Positions 11,385 through 22,797 of a stretch of 64,000 nt of DNA are shown here, piece after piece. Origin of the DNA: Carnegiea gigantea (Eukaryota; Streptophyta; Magnoliopsida; Caryophyllales; Cactaceae); NCBI GenBank assembly GCA_029747015.1, contig JAKOGI010000429.1, positions 411,001-475,000 of the forward strand. Direction: 5' to 3'. The position numbers and the translations under genes are program-made. A model generated the notes under the pieces. The model did no database searches. It saw nothing but the letters and a program-made list of their open reading frames with translations, and was not told the DNA's origin. Each line of letters starts with the position of its first letter. Position 1 is the stretch's first letter.

Positions 11385-13921
11385 TCAAGCCTCCCAGCCC
11401 TCATTGATGGTCGGGTGGTTGTACACATTCTCCTAAAGAATCAGTTTAGGGAACCAAAGAAAATTCCTTATGTCGTGCCAATATATGAGCTCAGCACCCC
11501 CTTATGGTCTAGCTGTGAATACTCTTCTACTCCGAGTATCTTCAGTATTAATCTGGATATCATTGACCTTTGGGAAGTTGACATGGTGGTTGGCCGTATG
11601 CTTGACTTTCTGGAATGCAGAATGGCTGAGATCAGATTGACCGGCTAGCTAAGGAGTCCTGGTGAGCTTCTAGCCGAGGGGACTTCTAAAGGTAATCTTC
11701 GCTCTTCCTCTGGCTCCCATAGGTCGAGCACTGAGGTTGAGGATAACTCTACTAGCACTAGCTCTTTCTCAGAGGGAGAAACAAGTAGCTCGAGAAAGGT
11801 CCTGCTGAAGAAGAGTGGCTATGCTCGAGAAGAGCCGGTTCAGGAAGTCATGGCCTAGGGAATGATCTTCCTAGGGCCCCCACACGCTCGGATATCCAAG
11901 ATGGACCAGGCATTCACTTTCCTAACCTGAAAGTCATGGCCTCCTAAAGAGGTCGGCCCTGGAAGAGAAGTATATTCTGCCCGTGGGGTATAGACTCATG
12001 CTTCCGAAGATGGATGCCACCGTAAATAGGCTTCGCTAAATGCATAGCGGTATATTGGGCGGCCCTTTCCTACGGCCTAAGATTTCCACTTCATCCAGTG
12101 ATCATGGATTTCTTGAACAAGTACGAACTAGCGCCTGTGTAAATTGTACCCACGTCTTGGCACAACATATGCTCTTTCATAGCGACGTACGAGCTGCGCG
12201 GGTTAACTTGTACAAGTCGCGCATTTGTGCAGGTCCACTTGGTTCAAAGGGCTCCTAGCAAGATAGGGGACTTTGGGTGGTAATATTTCAACAATAAGAA
12301 AGGCTTCATGATGGCCATCGAGAAGAAGTCCAAAGTTAAGAATTGAAAATACAACTTTCTTTTCGTACACTGCAAAACGAGTTAGGGAGATCTGCCCGAT
12401 TGGAACGAGGGGAAGCCGGTCCGCAATCCATATGGGGAGCCAACCAATGCTGAGAAAAAGACGGCTCAATACTTCCATTTTTATGGCCGAGAAGATGACC
12501 GTCCTAGGCCGATTCCTTCTTTCATCGCTCGGGTAGTGGATGCCCAGAAAAGGTTCGAGCAAAAACGGAGCAAATCAAATGATATGGAGCTTATGAATTA
12601 GCTTCCTAGGCTGAAATATTTTGCTGGCGACTTTTTCTTAGCCGCCACAGGCCTACTTATCCTTAAAAAGTTTTCTAATGGTGCTTGACGCCCCTCTTAT
12701 ACATAGGCTTTTCTTTTGGCTCTGACCTGACTCTCTTTTTGTCTTGTGTAGAGTAAGCGCAGGTAAAGCTGTCACCCCTTGAATCTAAGGATGCCACAAC
12801 TAAGCAAATTGCTACTGAGGCTGAGCGGGACGGAGAGGAAGAACTACATAAGCGTAACCCAGGAAGGTTTAAACTCTGACACTCAGTGTTTATCCTTCTT
12901 GTAGCTCTCCTTGAGTGAAATGTACTCACAGTCTCCTCTTTTCTACAGGCTCCTTGTGGTAAGAAACCTATAGTGGGGTCCTTGAACCTCCCCACTTAGG
13001 TTCCCGCAAGCGACCGCGGACCAAGAGTGGGCATGATGCGGCCGTAATGTCTGCTCTTTACCCCCTAAGGGCCAAGGCTCCTTCGTCTAAGGACAAAGGA
13101 GTAGAGGGGCTCACCCAGCGTTATCTGGAGGCCGTTCAGCCTCTAACAAGGGGCGAGGATCGCCCATTACTAACACGTCTCGGGCAACCGAGGTTCCTTA
13201 CTACTGGCCCTAGGAGAGCCCTCAGTGCACACCCGGGCCTCGGCCGCAGACTTCTTGGCGGTTAATGCCTCTACCAAGCGTGCTTTGGTAGAGAAGTTGG
13301 CCAAGTCATAGCAGCTCACATTGGTGCTGAGTCATCCATAGTTGATGAAGAGCAAGTAGCCATGGTCGAGGTGAGGCTAAGCCTACGACATGTATTCCTT
13401 GTTTGCTATCAAGTTCTCCTAACTAAACGTATTGGGTTTTATCCAGGTCTTTGCTCGAGCGATTAAAATAACGAAATCGAGGTCGTTCGTTTCCATCTTG
13501 GTGATCCAGATACATGACCTTGTGGCCGAGCACCAAAGATTGGAGGAAGCGGCAGCTAAATACAAGTGTCGTTCACTGAAGCTGAGGCTGAGAAGTCGCC
13601 CAAGGCCGAGGATCAAGGCTATTGGCGAGCGTATGATAAGAGTTAAGAGTTCTTTCGAGAGCGCTTGCTAACCTTGGTGCCTGACGCCTTCAGCGTAGAG
13701 GGCTATTTTGAAGCGTACGTCAAGTACGTAGAGGATCGCTGCCAGGCCCGAGCTGAGGGTCAGGACCAAGTTGGTGGAGTTCAATCCGCCTGCCCCCATC
13801 AAGGGGGGCCTGGACGATGAAGACACCATGCCTCTAGACGGGGAAGCCTCGAGCCCTCACCACGAAGGCGAGTGTGCTGGGGCGGCCGAGGACAGTGATC
13901 ATTATGAAGACCCCAACGTTT
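11385..13921 (+). pseudogene. Antisense gene of the Tat element (gypsy-type transposon protein, PF04195-like)
   Basis: This is a multi-exon gene running against gag-pol. The first block (11,385-11,860) has a Ser-rich acidic stretch (SSTEVEDNSTSTSSFSEG). The second (about 12,040-12,595) reads DFLNKYELAP and, further on, PVRNPYGEPTNAEKKTAQYF. This matches the layout of the 'putative gypsy type transposon' domain. A typical intron lies at 13,371-13,446 (GTGAGG to TTTATCCAG); other acceptors are near 12,750 and at 12,947-12,948. A basic nuclear-localisation-like SRKRPRTK sits at 13,002-13,025, and a coiled-coil-like helix at 13,510-13,620. The C-terminus is acidic, ending NV-stop at 13,921. Several stops inside the PF04195-like block (Trp or Gln codons turned into TAA, TAG or TGA) show decay. 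The function of these proteins is unknown. Confidence 0.65.
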
Positions 13922-14159
13922 AGGGCCCTAAGGGTTTTGGTTTTCCTCTTTTATCTTCCTTTTTGGCTATTGGTGCTTATACTCCTTCTTTAGTCAATGA
14001 AAAATTTCTAAGTTTTTGGCGTGACACTGTAAGTTTTATCACTTCTTTCTTTCTTCACTTGCTACCGTATACTTCTCTTTGCCTGTGCCTCGTAAGACCA
14101 TAGTCCCTAAGGGGAGCGACAAGTGAAAAATCCTGAATCGTATTTGGAGAACGAAAACA

Positions 14160-14770
14160 ACAAGCGAACGGCCCTGCGACCGTGCTTAATGACCTTTAGC
14201 CTCCATTGGGCTAAAGGATAGCGACCGGTCCTGAGGCCATGCTTAGTGACTCTTAGCCCCTGTTGGGGCTAAAAGTATAACGACCGGTCCCAGACTGTGC
14301 TTAATGACCCTCAACCCTCATTGGGGCAAAACGTGCAGTGAGCAGTGCTGAGACCGTGCTTGTTGACCCTCAACCCTCATCGGGGCTAATGGTACAGCGA
14401 CCGGCCCAGAGGCCGCTCTTATTGACCCTTAGCTCCCATTCGGGCTAAAAGTGTAGTGACCGACCCAGAGGCCAAGTTTATTGACCCTTATCCCACATTC
14501 GAGCTAAAAGTGTAGCAATCAGCCCTGAGGCCGCCCTTACTGACCCTTAGCCCCCATTGACCCTTAGCCCCCATTAGGGCTAAAAGTATAGTGACCGGCC
14601 TAAAGGTCGTGCTTATTGACCCTTAGCTCCCCATAGGGCTAAAAGTGTAGCGACCAGCCCTGGGGTCGTGCTTATTGACCCTTAACCCCTATTGGGGCTA
14701 AACGTATAGTGACCGGTCCTAGGGTAGCGCTTAATGGTCTTTTGCCCCCATTTGGACTTAAAGGGCTTGA
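14160..14770. repeat. 59-60 bp tandem repeats with hairpins, Tat 3' region
   Basis: About ten units, each with GCGACCGG-CC, GCTTATTGACCCTTAG, CCCCCATT and GGGGCTAAAAGTGTA. Unit starts fall near 14,221, 14,280, 14,340, 14,397, 14,456, 14,515, 14,590, 14,649 and 14,709. Each unit carries a small inverted repeat (TTAGCCCC against GGGGCTAA) that can fold. One unit has an extra internal copy of GACCCTTAGCCCCCATT. Tandem arrays between pol and the 3' LTR are known in Tat elements and can seed satellites. Confidence 0.85.
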
Positions 14771-14879
14771 AATAGAATAAACCCGGGAATCTCCATCATG
14801 GCTATTGTATTTATATCATGGCAAACATAAGTACATAGATGGTGCGTTTGAACGAAGGAAAAGTACTATTGGTAGTATT

Positions 14880-16120
14880 TGCGCAGATTGCTAATGTGCC
14901 ATGTCCTTGGGATAGGAGTTCTACCGGGGGTCTCTAGGTGATATGTGCCCGGTCGTATCTAGGCAGTGACCTTATACAGGCCTTCCCAATTCACCGTGTT
15001 CTCTTGCACAGGCCACAGCCTTTGCGGAGCAAAGGACGAAGTCTCTAATGTTGATGGGGTGGAGCTTGACAGTGTGGTTATGCAGGCGTGCGACGCGGAG
15101 CTTGTAGAGTGCCTTGCAAAGGAGGGCATCTCCCCGAACAGAGGGTAGGAGGTCTAACGCTTCTCAGAGCACAACATTGTTCAACTCTTCTTGAAATATG
15201 GTAAGGCAGTGGGTGTAAAGTGCGACCTCAAGGGAAGAACAACTTATGACCTGTATGTTAACATGAATGGCGTTTCGCCTGTCGCAGTCTCTTCAGTGGC
15301 CCTCAACGACCACAGGATGCCATGCAACTCATCAGCCCATTTGCCTTTGGATTCATCGAGCTTTTTCTGTAAGCCATAAAGGATAACCTTGTTGGTGGCC
15401 TCGGCCTGGTCATTGGTCTAAGGATGAGCAACGGTCGTGAACCGGGCCCAGCAGCCGAGGGTACTCAGGTAGACTATGACCTCGGTAGTGTCAAACTAGT
15501 GCCCATTGTCGAAGATCATTGTATGCGGGATCCCGAAGTGAGTGATGACATTCTTTTAGATGAATTTGCGAATTTCAACCGCAGTGATGGAGGCGACGGC
15601 CTCAATTTCTACCCACTTAGTAAAATAGTCCACCGCTACAAAGAGGTACTTGTACTGACCCTGACTTTGGGGAAAGACCCAAGTATGTCCATACCCTAAG
15701 TAGCAAATGGTAAGGGGCTGACAATAGGTGTTAGAGGCATGGTGGGCAGACATTGAATTGGAGCAAACTTCTGAGATTTGTCATATGTGCGAACTAAGTG
15801 CATCGCATCTTCTCGCAGGCTTAGCCAGTAGTAGCTGATTCGTATTGCTGTAACTGCAAGAGCACGGCACCCAATGTGGGAACTGCACACACCTTCGTCC
15901 AATTCCTCCAACATCTTCTTCCCCATCTCCGGGGTGACGTAACAAAAAGTGGCCGCGCGAAAGACCTTCTGTATAGGATCCCATCGTATAGTATGAACCA
16001 ATTTGCCTGCCTCTTCATCCGGTCAGCCTCCTTAGAATCCATGGGCAAGGTACCATCAGCTAGGTACACGCGAATGGGGTCCATCCATGTCAAACTCCTA
16101 TCCAACCAAAGCACCTCCTG
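14880..16120 (-). pseudogene. Integrase domain of Tat element
   Basis: The minus strand shows the zinc-binding region (about 15,790-16,110; YYWLSLREDAMHLVRTYDKS), where both Cys of the usual CDKC are lost. The catalytic core follows: first Asp in VAVDYFTKWVE (about 15,590-15,625), second in HFGIPHTMIFDNG (about 15,505-15,545), and Glu in TNDQAEATN (about 15,385-15,415). Next come the E-T-ATGETPFMLTY stretch (about 15,260) and a C-terminal part to about 14,880. It would have joined cDNA to host DNA. At least five stops and several frame changes inactivate it. Confidence 0.8.
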
Positions 16121-16149
16121 GGGGTCGATACTTCTTTCCGTCAGAGACT

Positions 16150-16620
16150 CCCATTAAATGTGCTTCAGCTTCCCATCTTTGGAAGAGCTTGCCAATTTTG
16201 ACAATGCATTGACTTGCCGATTCTCCAATCGGGGGATGTGCATTATTGAGAAATGCTTCAGCAACTTGGTGGCCTCTTGTACTCGCCGGACGTAGGCTGC
16301 TATAGTATTATCTTTTGCTTCGTACTCCCCATTAAGTTGGCTAACCACAAGCTGGGAGTCTGAAAAGGCCTAAACCACATCGGCCTCGTGGTGTAGCACA
16401 ACTCTACTCCTGCTTTCAGTGCTTCGTATTTGGCCTCGTTGTTCGATGCTCTGAACACGAACTTCAAGGCGTGCTTGTCTTGCTCCGCCCAAGGGTCCTT
16501 GATGATTAGGATGGCCTCGCTTCCGTCTTTGGTGGACGAGCCGTCCACGTAGAGGTTCCATGATTGAGCGGTTGGGCCGCTTTCCAAAACAGTGATGGTG
16601 CTTTCAGCCAGCAAGTCCGC
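16150..16620 (-). pseudogene. Second, archaeal-type RNase H of Tat element
   Basis: The minus strand reads WNLYVDGSSTKDGSEA at about 16,515-16,562. Further on it has FRASNNEAKYEALKAGVELC and then the C-terminal half to 16,154 (SIMHIPRLENRQVNALSKLA). This is the additional RNase H domain that marks the Tat lineage. The acidic residues of the YVDGS and NNEAKYEA motifs are kept. A frame break lies near 16,370. It follows the gypsy RNase H and precedes integrase, as expected. Confidence 0.8.
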
Positions 16621-18023
16621 CAGAGCCTAGGCTTTTGTGGCCCGCCGAGCCTCGAAAGCGAGATCGTACTGTGACAATTCAACTGCCCACTTTAAGAGCT
16701 GCTCGGAAGCATCTAGCCTTTAAAGGATGTTTTTCAAGGGTTAGTTGGTGAGGACAGTGATCCTATGTGCCTCGAAGTAGGGCCGCAGCTTTCGGCTAGC
16801 CATCACCAGTGTGTAGGTGAACTTCTCTATGAGGGGATAATTCACCTCAGCCCCAGCTAGGGCGTGACTTATGTAGTATATGGGGATTTGTTCCTTAGCC
16901 CTTTCTACCACCAGCACGACGCTAATGGCTTGTTCTAAAATGGCCAAGTAGAGTTGGAGTGTTTCCGCCGGGAGAAGACTAGCGATCTTAGGTAGATAAG
17001 CCAGGTATGTTTTCAATGCTTGGAACGCCTCCTCTGCTTCCTGGCCCTAAGTGAAGTTGGTGCGTTTGCGTAATACTCGAAACAAAAGCGAGCACTTGTC
17101 AGCGGATCTGGACATGAACCATCCGAGAGCCGCAATGCATCCTGTCAATCGCTAGACCTCTCTGATGTTGCACGGTGGCTTTATGTCTAACACGACCTGG
17201 ATTTTATCGAGGTTAGCCTCGATTCCCCGGCTGCTAATCATGAACCCGAGGAACTTGCCAGACCGAACTCCGAACACGCACTTCTTTGGGTTAAGCTTCA
17301 TCCCATACGTTTAGAGAATGTCGAACGTCTTCCGTAGATCTTGCTCATGCTCGGCATCCAGCATGCTCTTTACTATCATGTCATCCACATATACCTCCAT
17401 GGTCCGACCAATGAGGGGCTCAAATAGTTTGTTTACCAGCCGCTGGTATGTGTCTCCCGTGTTCTTCAGCCCAAAAGGCATCACGTTATAATAATGCAAG
17501 CCTGGATCGGTTATGAATGCGGTCTTCTCTTGATCCTCGGTGCATAGGGGTATCGGGTGGCACCCAGAGAAAGCGTCCATGAAGCTTAGTAAGGAGTGCC
17601 TGGACATGGTGTACACTAATTTGTCGATCCTTCGGGGAGCCCTTGTTCAAGTCAGTAAAATCTACACACATCTTCCAAGTCCTATTGGGCTTTTTTACTA
17701 GGATGACGCTTGAGATCCACTCAGGGTACTGACATTCCTTGATGAACCCTGCTTCAAGTAGCTTTTGCACCTCTGCGGTTGCCGCGGCTGCTCTCTCTGA
17801 GCCCATGTGTCGTTTCTTTTGGATGACTGGTTTACATAGGGGATCTATGTTTGTGCTCCATGAAGGTAGGATCAATGTCGGGCATCTCCTCAAGTCCGAA
17901 GGCGAACACGTCCTGATACTCTTGTAGAAGCGTGGCCAACGAGTGTCGAGTAGAGGCCTCCATCTCCCGTCCTAACCGGACCGTGCGGGTTGGTATTTGC
18001 GTCTTACAGTGGTATCTGTTCAA
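16620..18023 (-). pseudogene. RT and gypsy RNase H of Tat element
   Basis: The pre-RT segment (18,023-17,832; YQDVFAFGLEEMPDIDP) leads into RT: AGFIKECQYPEWISSVILVK, MCVDFTDLNKGSPKD, LSFMDAFSG, EKTAFITD, VMPFGLKNTGDTYQRLVNKL, and the active site as YVDD (about 17,375-17,390). RNase H follows at 16,741-17,016 (SHALAGAEVNYPLIEKFTYT), with the first segment decayed. These domains copy the element RNA into DNA and remove the template. Frame changes near 17,620, 17,310 and 17,040 and several stops make it inactive. Confidence 0.85.
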
Positions 18024-18427
18024 TACTATCCACGGCCTCGGGACAAGGCCGCTTGGGCTCGGCAGAAGCGACTATGTGTATTATTAAGGCCTCAGCAATG
18101 GGAGGAGGAGGTTCAGTCCGTGCTTTTTTGCCTACTGGTAGGGATCCCTACTCGGCCGTCCAATTTACCAGGGGTCGAATGCTGACAAGGTAGCATTTAC
18201 GAGCCATCCGCTGATCTCCCTGCATCATGTCAACACTTCCACCATCAACCTCAAACTAAAGCTGGAGCAAATAGGGGGCGATAACAGCCTTCACTCTATG
18301 GAGGCAAGCCGCCCCAAGATGACGTTGTAGGCCGTGGGGACATCAACGACTAAAAAGTCCACCTCCAGATTTCTCGCCTTAACCTTATTGCTAAAGCGTA
18401 AAGGAAGACGAATTATCCCAGTGGGAT

Positions 18428-18646
18428 TCACCTTCTGCCCCCCGAAGCACAGGATGGGGTATACCAAAGGGACAATCTCCCTCCTTGGGCAGTCAACTTC
18501 TTCAAGCAGTTCCAGGTGATGATGTCTACTGAACTCCCCGTGTCAACAAGTATTCTTTGTACGATGGCGCTAGCCACCTTCATTTTCGCCACTAATACGT
18601 CATTGTGCGGAGATGTAAAGCGTGGGCCTTGTTCCCCGCCGAACAC
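18428..18646 (-). pseudogene. Aspartic protease of Tat element
   Basis: The minus strand reads HNDVLVAKMKVASAIVQRI and then LVDTGSSVDIITWNCLKKL. The DTG catalytic triad is intact (about 18,530-18,540). It lies between gag and RT, as in all Ty3/gypsy elements, and would process the polyprotein. Flanking sequence to 18,200 (minus) looks like the linker to RT but is frame-broken. Confidence 0.8.
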
Positions 18647-18669
18647 GATAGTGGGTACTGTAATTTGAC

Positions 18670-20191
18670 TCCTTGTTTAGCCGTGAGAACTTCCTGGGCT
18701 CCTCAGAGTTGAGCCTTCTAGGTGGATCGACTGATGCCCTCAGCGTGTCCTCCGACGATAGTGGTTACTATCTCGGTGAAGCATTCTTCGTCCCATGGTT
18801 CGGGCCGCGTGGGATCGTGCTCTCTTTGAAGGAACCGCATATTAGCTTTCTTGGGAACATCCGTGCTTCAACACAGATCTTGGTGGCACGGATGAAATCG
18901 ACGGCCTTCTGCACTGCCTCTGCCAGGGTAGTCTCTTTTTGGTCGGCTAAAAAGAACTTGAACTGTCCACTCTTCAGGCCGTTGAGGAACGAAGTGTATG
19001 CCACCCCGTCTTCTAGATTGGGAATCAAGACCGCCTCCTTATGGAAGCGCCTGAGAAAATCCATTAAGGATTCTTACGGCCCCTACTTAATCTTCAAAAG
19101 GTGGATGCTTATTCACCTCTCTTTGCGGCTCGTGATGAACGGGCTAACAAACCTGTCAGCGAGGTCTTGGAAGTAGGAGATGGCTCCCGGAGCTAGGCCG
19201 TTGAACCAAGACTGTGCTACCCCCTTAAGGGTAGCGGGAAAAAATCGACAGTATGCACATCACCAATATCTTGGACATACATTTACACCTTGTACACCCC
19301 TAAGTGCTTCTCAAGGTCAGTAGTGCCATAGTACAGGTCCATAGCAGGCATATTCACCTTCCCATAGCGCAAAGCATTGACGATCTCTGCGCTAAACGGG
19401 GTGGAGAAAGGAGCGGCCCCTGATCGGACAGCCATACTGAAAATGTTAATGGGGGTCTCTGGGCTCCTCTGAATCTCCACCAATCACGTACTGCTTTGGG
19501 GAGGACTAACCCTTGGGGATCTAGGCAGAGTCTAGTCGAGCCAGTGTGACCACAGGCCATTCTTCTCCCGAGGGGGACTTCGCATGCATTTGCGGTCAGA
19601 ACGATGCTCTGGGGTCTATCATCATTTAGAGGCTTCAGATCGAGGCCTCGAGGTTTGCTCTTACTCCTCAAACCAAGCGGTTCGTCGGGAAGGCGTTGCA
19701 TACAGCGTCGAGGCCGTGGTTGACTTTGCCGACCGTCCATGGCTTGGACGGTGACTATGTTAGGCGCTGGCCCCAATAGAACGATCTCGGTTCTCTCCCC
19801 TTGACCGCTTGTCTCTGTTAACATGAGGGGCCTCTCTCATCCCCTCACTGTGGCGATGGGACACCATGGGATCGTGCCTCAAGGAGGGCTCACAGCCCGT
19901 GGTAGGCACGTACTCAAAATGAGGAAGAGGCCGCGCGGTACTCACAGCCTCCACCGCTGTCTGCACTTGCTTTGAGACTTGTTGCATTATGGTGTCGGTC
20001 ATGGCCGACATGAAGTTCTTGAATGCATCTACCATGACGTAGGGCTCTCGTCCGGTAGATTATTGTCCGACCGACGGAGGATCTGCCGAAGAACTCTCTG
20101 AAGCATCCTCGGCCTCGAAAGGGGCCGAGGCTTCCGTGACGAGGGCTTTATCTCTCCTGGTTCGTGCTCGCGTGGCTTCACTTACCACCAT
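18670..20191 (-). pseudogene. Gag of Tat element
   Basis: The likely start is ATG at 20,191 (minus), 12 bases inside the primer site. The N-terminal part (19,760-20,191) has MVDAFKNFMSAMTDTIMQQV and a basic Arg-rich end, with one stop (TAA) near 20,065. The capsid-like block reads NMPAMDLYYGTTDLEKHLGV (about 19,290-19,360), then AQSWFNGLAPGAISYFQDLA (about 19,150-19,215). Then comes FLNGLKSGQFKFFLADQ (about 18,935-18,985), matching the retrotransposon gag domain of Tat and related elements. It packages element RNA. Frame changes near 19,760, 19,480 and 19,070 break it. A zinc knuckle was not found. Confidence 0.75.
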
Positions 20192-20202
20192 CGTTCACCG
20201 AT

Positions 20203-20226
20203 CTCTCCTCATAGATGGCGCCGAAT
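20203..20226 (-). other. Primer binding site-like sequence of Tat element
   Basis: The minus strand has TCGGCGCCATCTATGAGG directly after the LTR end. It resembles the GGCGCCGTCTGTGGG-type primer sites found just inside the 5' LTR of Tat-like elements. The identity of the tRNA is not assigned. Confidence 0.6.
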
Positions 20227-20227
20227 C

Positions 20228-20689
20228 TGTTTCAGGAACTTCCTGTGCTTCGCTGGAGATGATGTGGGATTAGAGATTAAGCTTATGTGATAGCACGTGC
20301 AGATCAGCTGACAGACTCCTCCACCTGGGCCGGACCTGCAAGAAAGGCACCCCGGGTTGTGGTCCAGGGAACACCTCTCCGACGGTCAAGTCAAAGAAGG
20401 GTTCAAATGATAGATAAATGTAGTAAAGAGAGAGAATGTAGAGTCAATTATGTCAGAGTATCAACCTCTTTTTCGAGGTGGGTGCATGAGTATTTATAGC
20501 CCCTATAGTGAGGGGTAAAATGGCAACTGCGTGTTTTGGAGGCCCTCCCCTAATGAGCTGCTGTCACTGGCTTGCATTTGGGCCTCTGGTTAGGGCCCCA
20601 AGGGACTCACTTAGGGCTCAATAAATCTGACTGGACCTGGTTTGCGATTGGCAATGTGGACCTTCCAGGAAAACACATTTTTCGGATCA
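20228..20689 (-). mobile_element. 5' LTR of Tat element
   Basis: The inner end (20,228) is fixed by the primer-like site and reads ...CTGAAACA on the minus strand. The outer end at 20,689 (TGATCCGAAAAATG) is a guess from the TG/CA rule. A TATA box (CTATAAATAC) lies at 20,490-20,499, followed by CTCTCTCTTTAC near 20,425, as in an R/U5 region. No second copy is in the window, so the length of about 460 bp is provisional. Confidence 0.55.
20490..20499 (-). promoter_or_regulatory. TATA box of Tat LTR
   Basis: CTATAAATAC on the minus strand, about 300 bp upstream of the gag start and followed by a CT-rich leader. This fits the LTR promoter. Confidence 0.6.
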
Positions 20690-22280
20690 GCTATTAAATT
20701 CCAAACGACCTCAAAAAGTGATTTATTTTAATTTGATTTATTATACAACCATATTATTGTCCTTTACTAATACTAATGGGTGTATGAAATTTGAGTAGGT
20801 AAGGTTGGATAGTTGCTCATTAGGTACACATGTTCATCCCTAGAAATGAAAACTAACAATGCACAATATGTCAAGCAAAAAGAAAGAGAGGCAAGTTTAA
20901 AAGAATTTTTTGTTGGATTGTTGGGTTATGAGAATAATGGGATCAATGGGTCCAATGGGTCATATCTGGATCTAAGCGATGGACCCATTTTTAGACACTT
21001 TTAAGATCTGGATCAGTTTTAAGATCCATTGGATCCAAAAGTGACGGATCTAGATCCATCCAAATGGAGCAGATCTGATGGATCTGTGTTCGATCAAAGA
21101 TCCATTGCCACTCCTATCAGCAACCCATATTCAGGTTAAATACATGGCAAGGAAGGAATCGACCATAATTTAGATAATATGTATGTTAACCCATAGCATC
21201 TGTCATATTACTCGCCAAGACTCAACCGAACTAATTTTTATCAATTTAATACACTGAAAATTCAAATTGAAAAACAAAAATCAAATTGAAACTTACCAGA
21301 GTTTAGAGAGATGAATCACCCACAAGTACTTTACTCACTCAACTTTATACATGTAAACCACAACCTCTACAAAAGTCTCATATTCATTCAATAATTGCAC
21401 TCAAAAACATCAAAATTTTTGTTTCATTTTTGAAATTATGATAAGTTTAGGGGAAGATATTGGATGTCAGGGCTAAGGGTTTAAATCTAGGTTAGATTGG
21501 ATACGAACTTTGAAGTATTCCCTTGATGCTTAGTCTTCTACATGTCGGTCGATCGTCAAAGAGCAACCAGCAAGCTGTCATGGCTAGCCACTGCACAACC
21601 CAAGGCTTCATGGCCCTCCCTACTGCTTCTATCATCCCCCCCTCTGCTTGACGCATCAAAACTAAATTCCAGCTTCCCCAACTTGCCACTAAAATGCTAA
21701 CTCAACTAAATAATGTTTGATTATGAGATATCCCTACCACTCGCATCTCAAACGTCACAGTTGTTACAGCACAGAATTAACAGAATCACTATTCTCTTTT
21801 ATAACCCTAGCGGAGGCCATTATTAACTAGACATGTCAATAAGTGGATTTGTGTCCCTGCCATTGGTTGCACCCTCACCCCTAGACCTAACATTTGACAA
21901 GTAGCCTTGAAGTCAAGTCAATCCCTGTTTGAGATAATAGAGATTGTTTTCGAAAATCTTATTTTTAGAAAAGTTTTAGTTATCTTCCTAAAATATAGTG
22001 ACAACTCCACTCACATTTGCATCGCTAAACTTTTCCCACAACAAACCGGAAAGAACATTTACCTACGCAAGACAGTGGACCCCTGGGCCATGTGCTTTTA
22101 TAACAAATGGTAACTCATCTGGAGTCTTGATGCTGATATGTTCCCATTTTACGCATGGTTGATTGCTAACTATTTGTATATAGTAGTTCTTGACCCTTTT
22201 TCAAATTGGAATGCATTTGAAATGGCTTTCTTTACTTCCAAAGACATCAATTGTAAGCAAAAAGTTATAGTGGTTCTTGA
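20690..22280. other. Spacer with GATC-rich patch
   Basis: No gene is recognised. At 20,935-21,115 there is a dense patch of GGATCT, GATCCATT and AGATCC phrases ending in GATCCATTGCCACTCC, which resembles the end of a small dispersed repeat. From 21,907 to about 22,290 the plus frame is open except for one TAA after FYNKW, with coding-like phrases (WSLDADMFPFYAWLIANYLY). I cannot assign it. Confidence 0.4.
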
Positions 22281-22797
22281 AAAGATCTAGAGCATACACT
22301 TGTTACAGGTTAATAATAGCTGTTTATATTATTTTATTTTTGAATAATTAAAAATGCATTGTAAAAGCTATACAATGTTTCAAAATATTAAAGAAAATTA
22401 ATTTTATAAGGGATTGTTTGATTCTTGTTTAATGCCCATTCTATTAATAACAAAACGTAAAAATTTTTCATTTCCGGTGACCATTAAATTCTCCAGGAGA
22501 GCCTCCATAATTTCCGGCAAACACTCCTTGCTCAATAGAGACAATTCAGAATGCCATTGCCGGTCGGTCGGAGTCTGAACGAATGTTTGATTTTCGACAG
22601 TCATGACTGCTCTTTGTTTGACGACTAATCTCGTGGGGGCTAGAGTTTTGAGCGGAGAATACGAGGTGTTGGCTAATGTCAGGCAGTAGGAGATGTTAGG
22701 CAGAGAAAACGGGGTGTTGCTGGCTGGTGACCTTATTTCTTTGACGACTAATTGCGCGGGTTTAGGGTTTGGTTGCCTAGTTGTTGTATTTTTTTTG
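22281..22797 (+). repeat. Inverted repeat pair, left copy
   Basis: About 520 bp matching the reverse complement of 32,300-32,821 at moderate identity (perhaps three quarters). Anchors are AGAGC-TACACTT, TTTCAAAATATTAAAG, AACAAAACGTAAAA, the repeated TTGACGACTAAT, and GGTTTGGTTGCC. The pair could be long terminal inverted repeats of a DNA transposon such as a Mutator-like element, or two separate copies of a small element. Confidence 0.75.

Larger units (their letters stand above)
10865..20689 (-). mobile_element. Tat-lineage Ty3/gypsy retrotransposon, decayed
   Basis: Read on the minus strand the order is: LTR (20,228-20,689), primer site, gag, protease, RT, RNase H, second (archaeal-type) RNase H, integrase, tandem-repeat 3' region, then a gene on the opposite strand. 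The extra RNase H domain and an antisense reading frame near the 3' end are known marks of the plant Tat lineage. The matching 3' LTR is not found, and the element appears cut at 10,865, where the neighbouring LTR ends. Stops and frameshifts are spread through all domains. Confidence 0.85.

Noticed and set aside
14160..14770. Row of bacterial-type terminators
   Set aside because: Hairpins belong to a diverged tandem repeat in a plant retrotransposon, with no U-tract after the stems.
18673..19176. 167-residue open frame on the plus strand
   Set aside because: It is antisense to the Tat gag block, whose minus-strand reading matches a known gag domain. The plus frame has no family signal.
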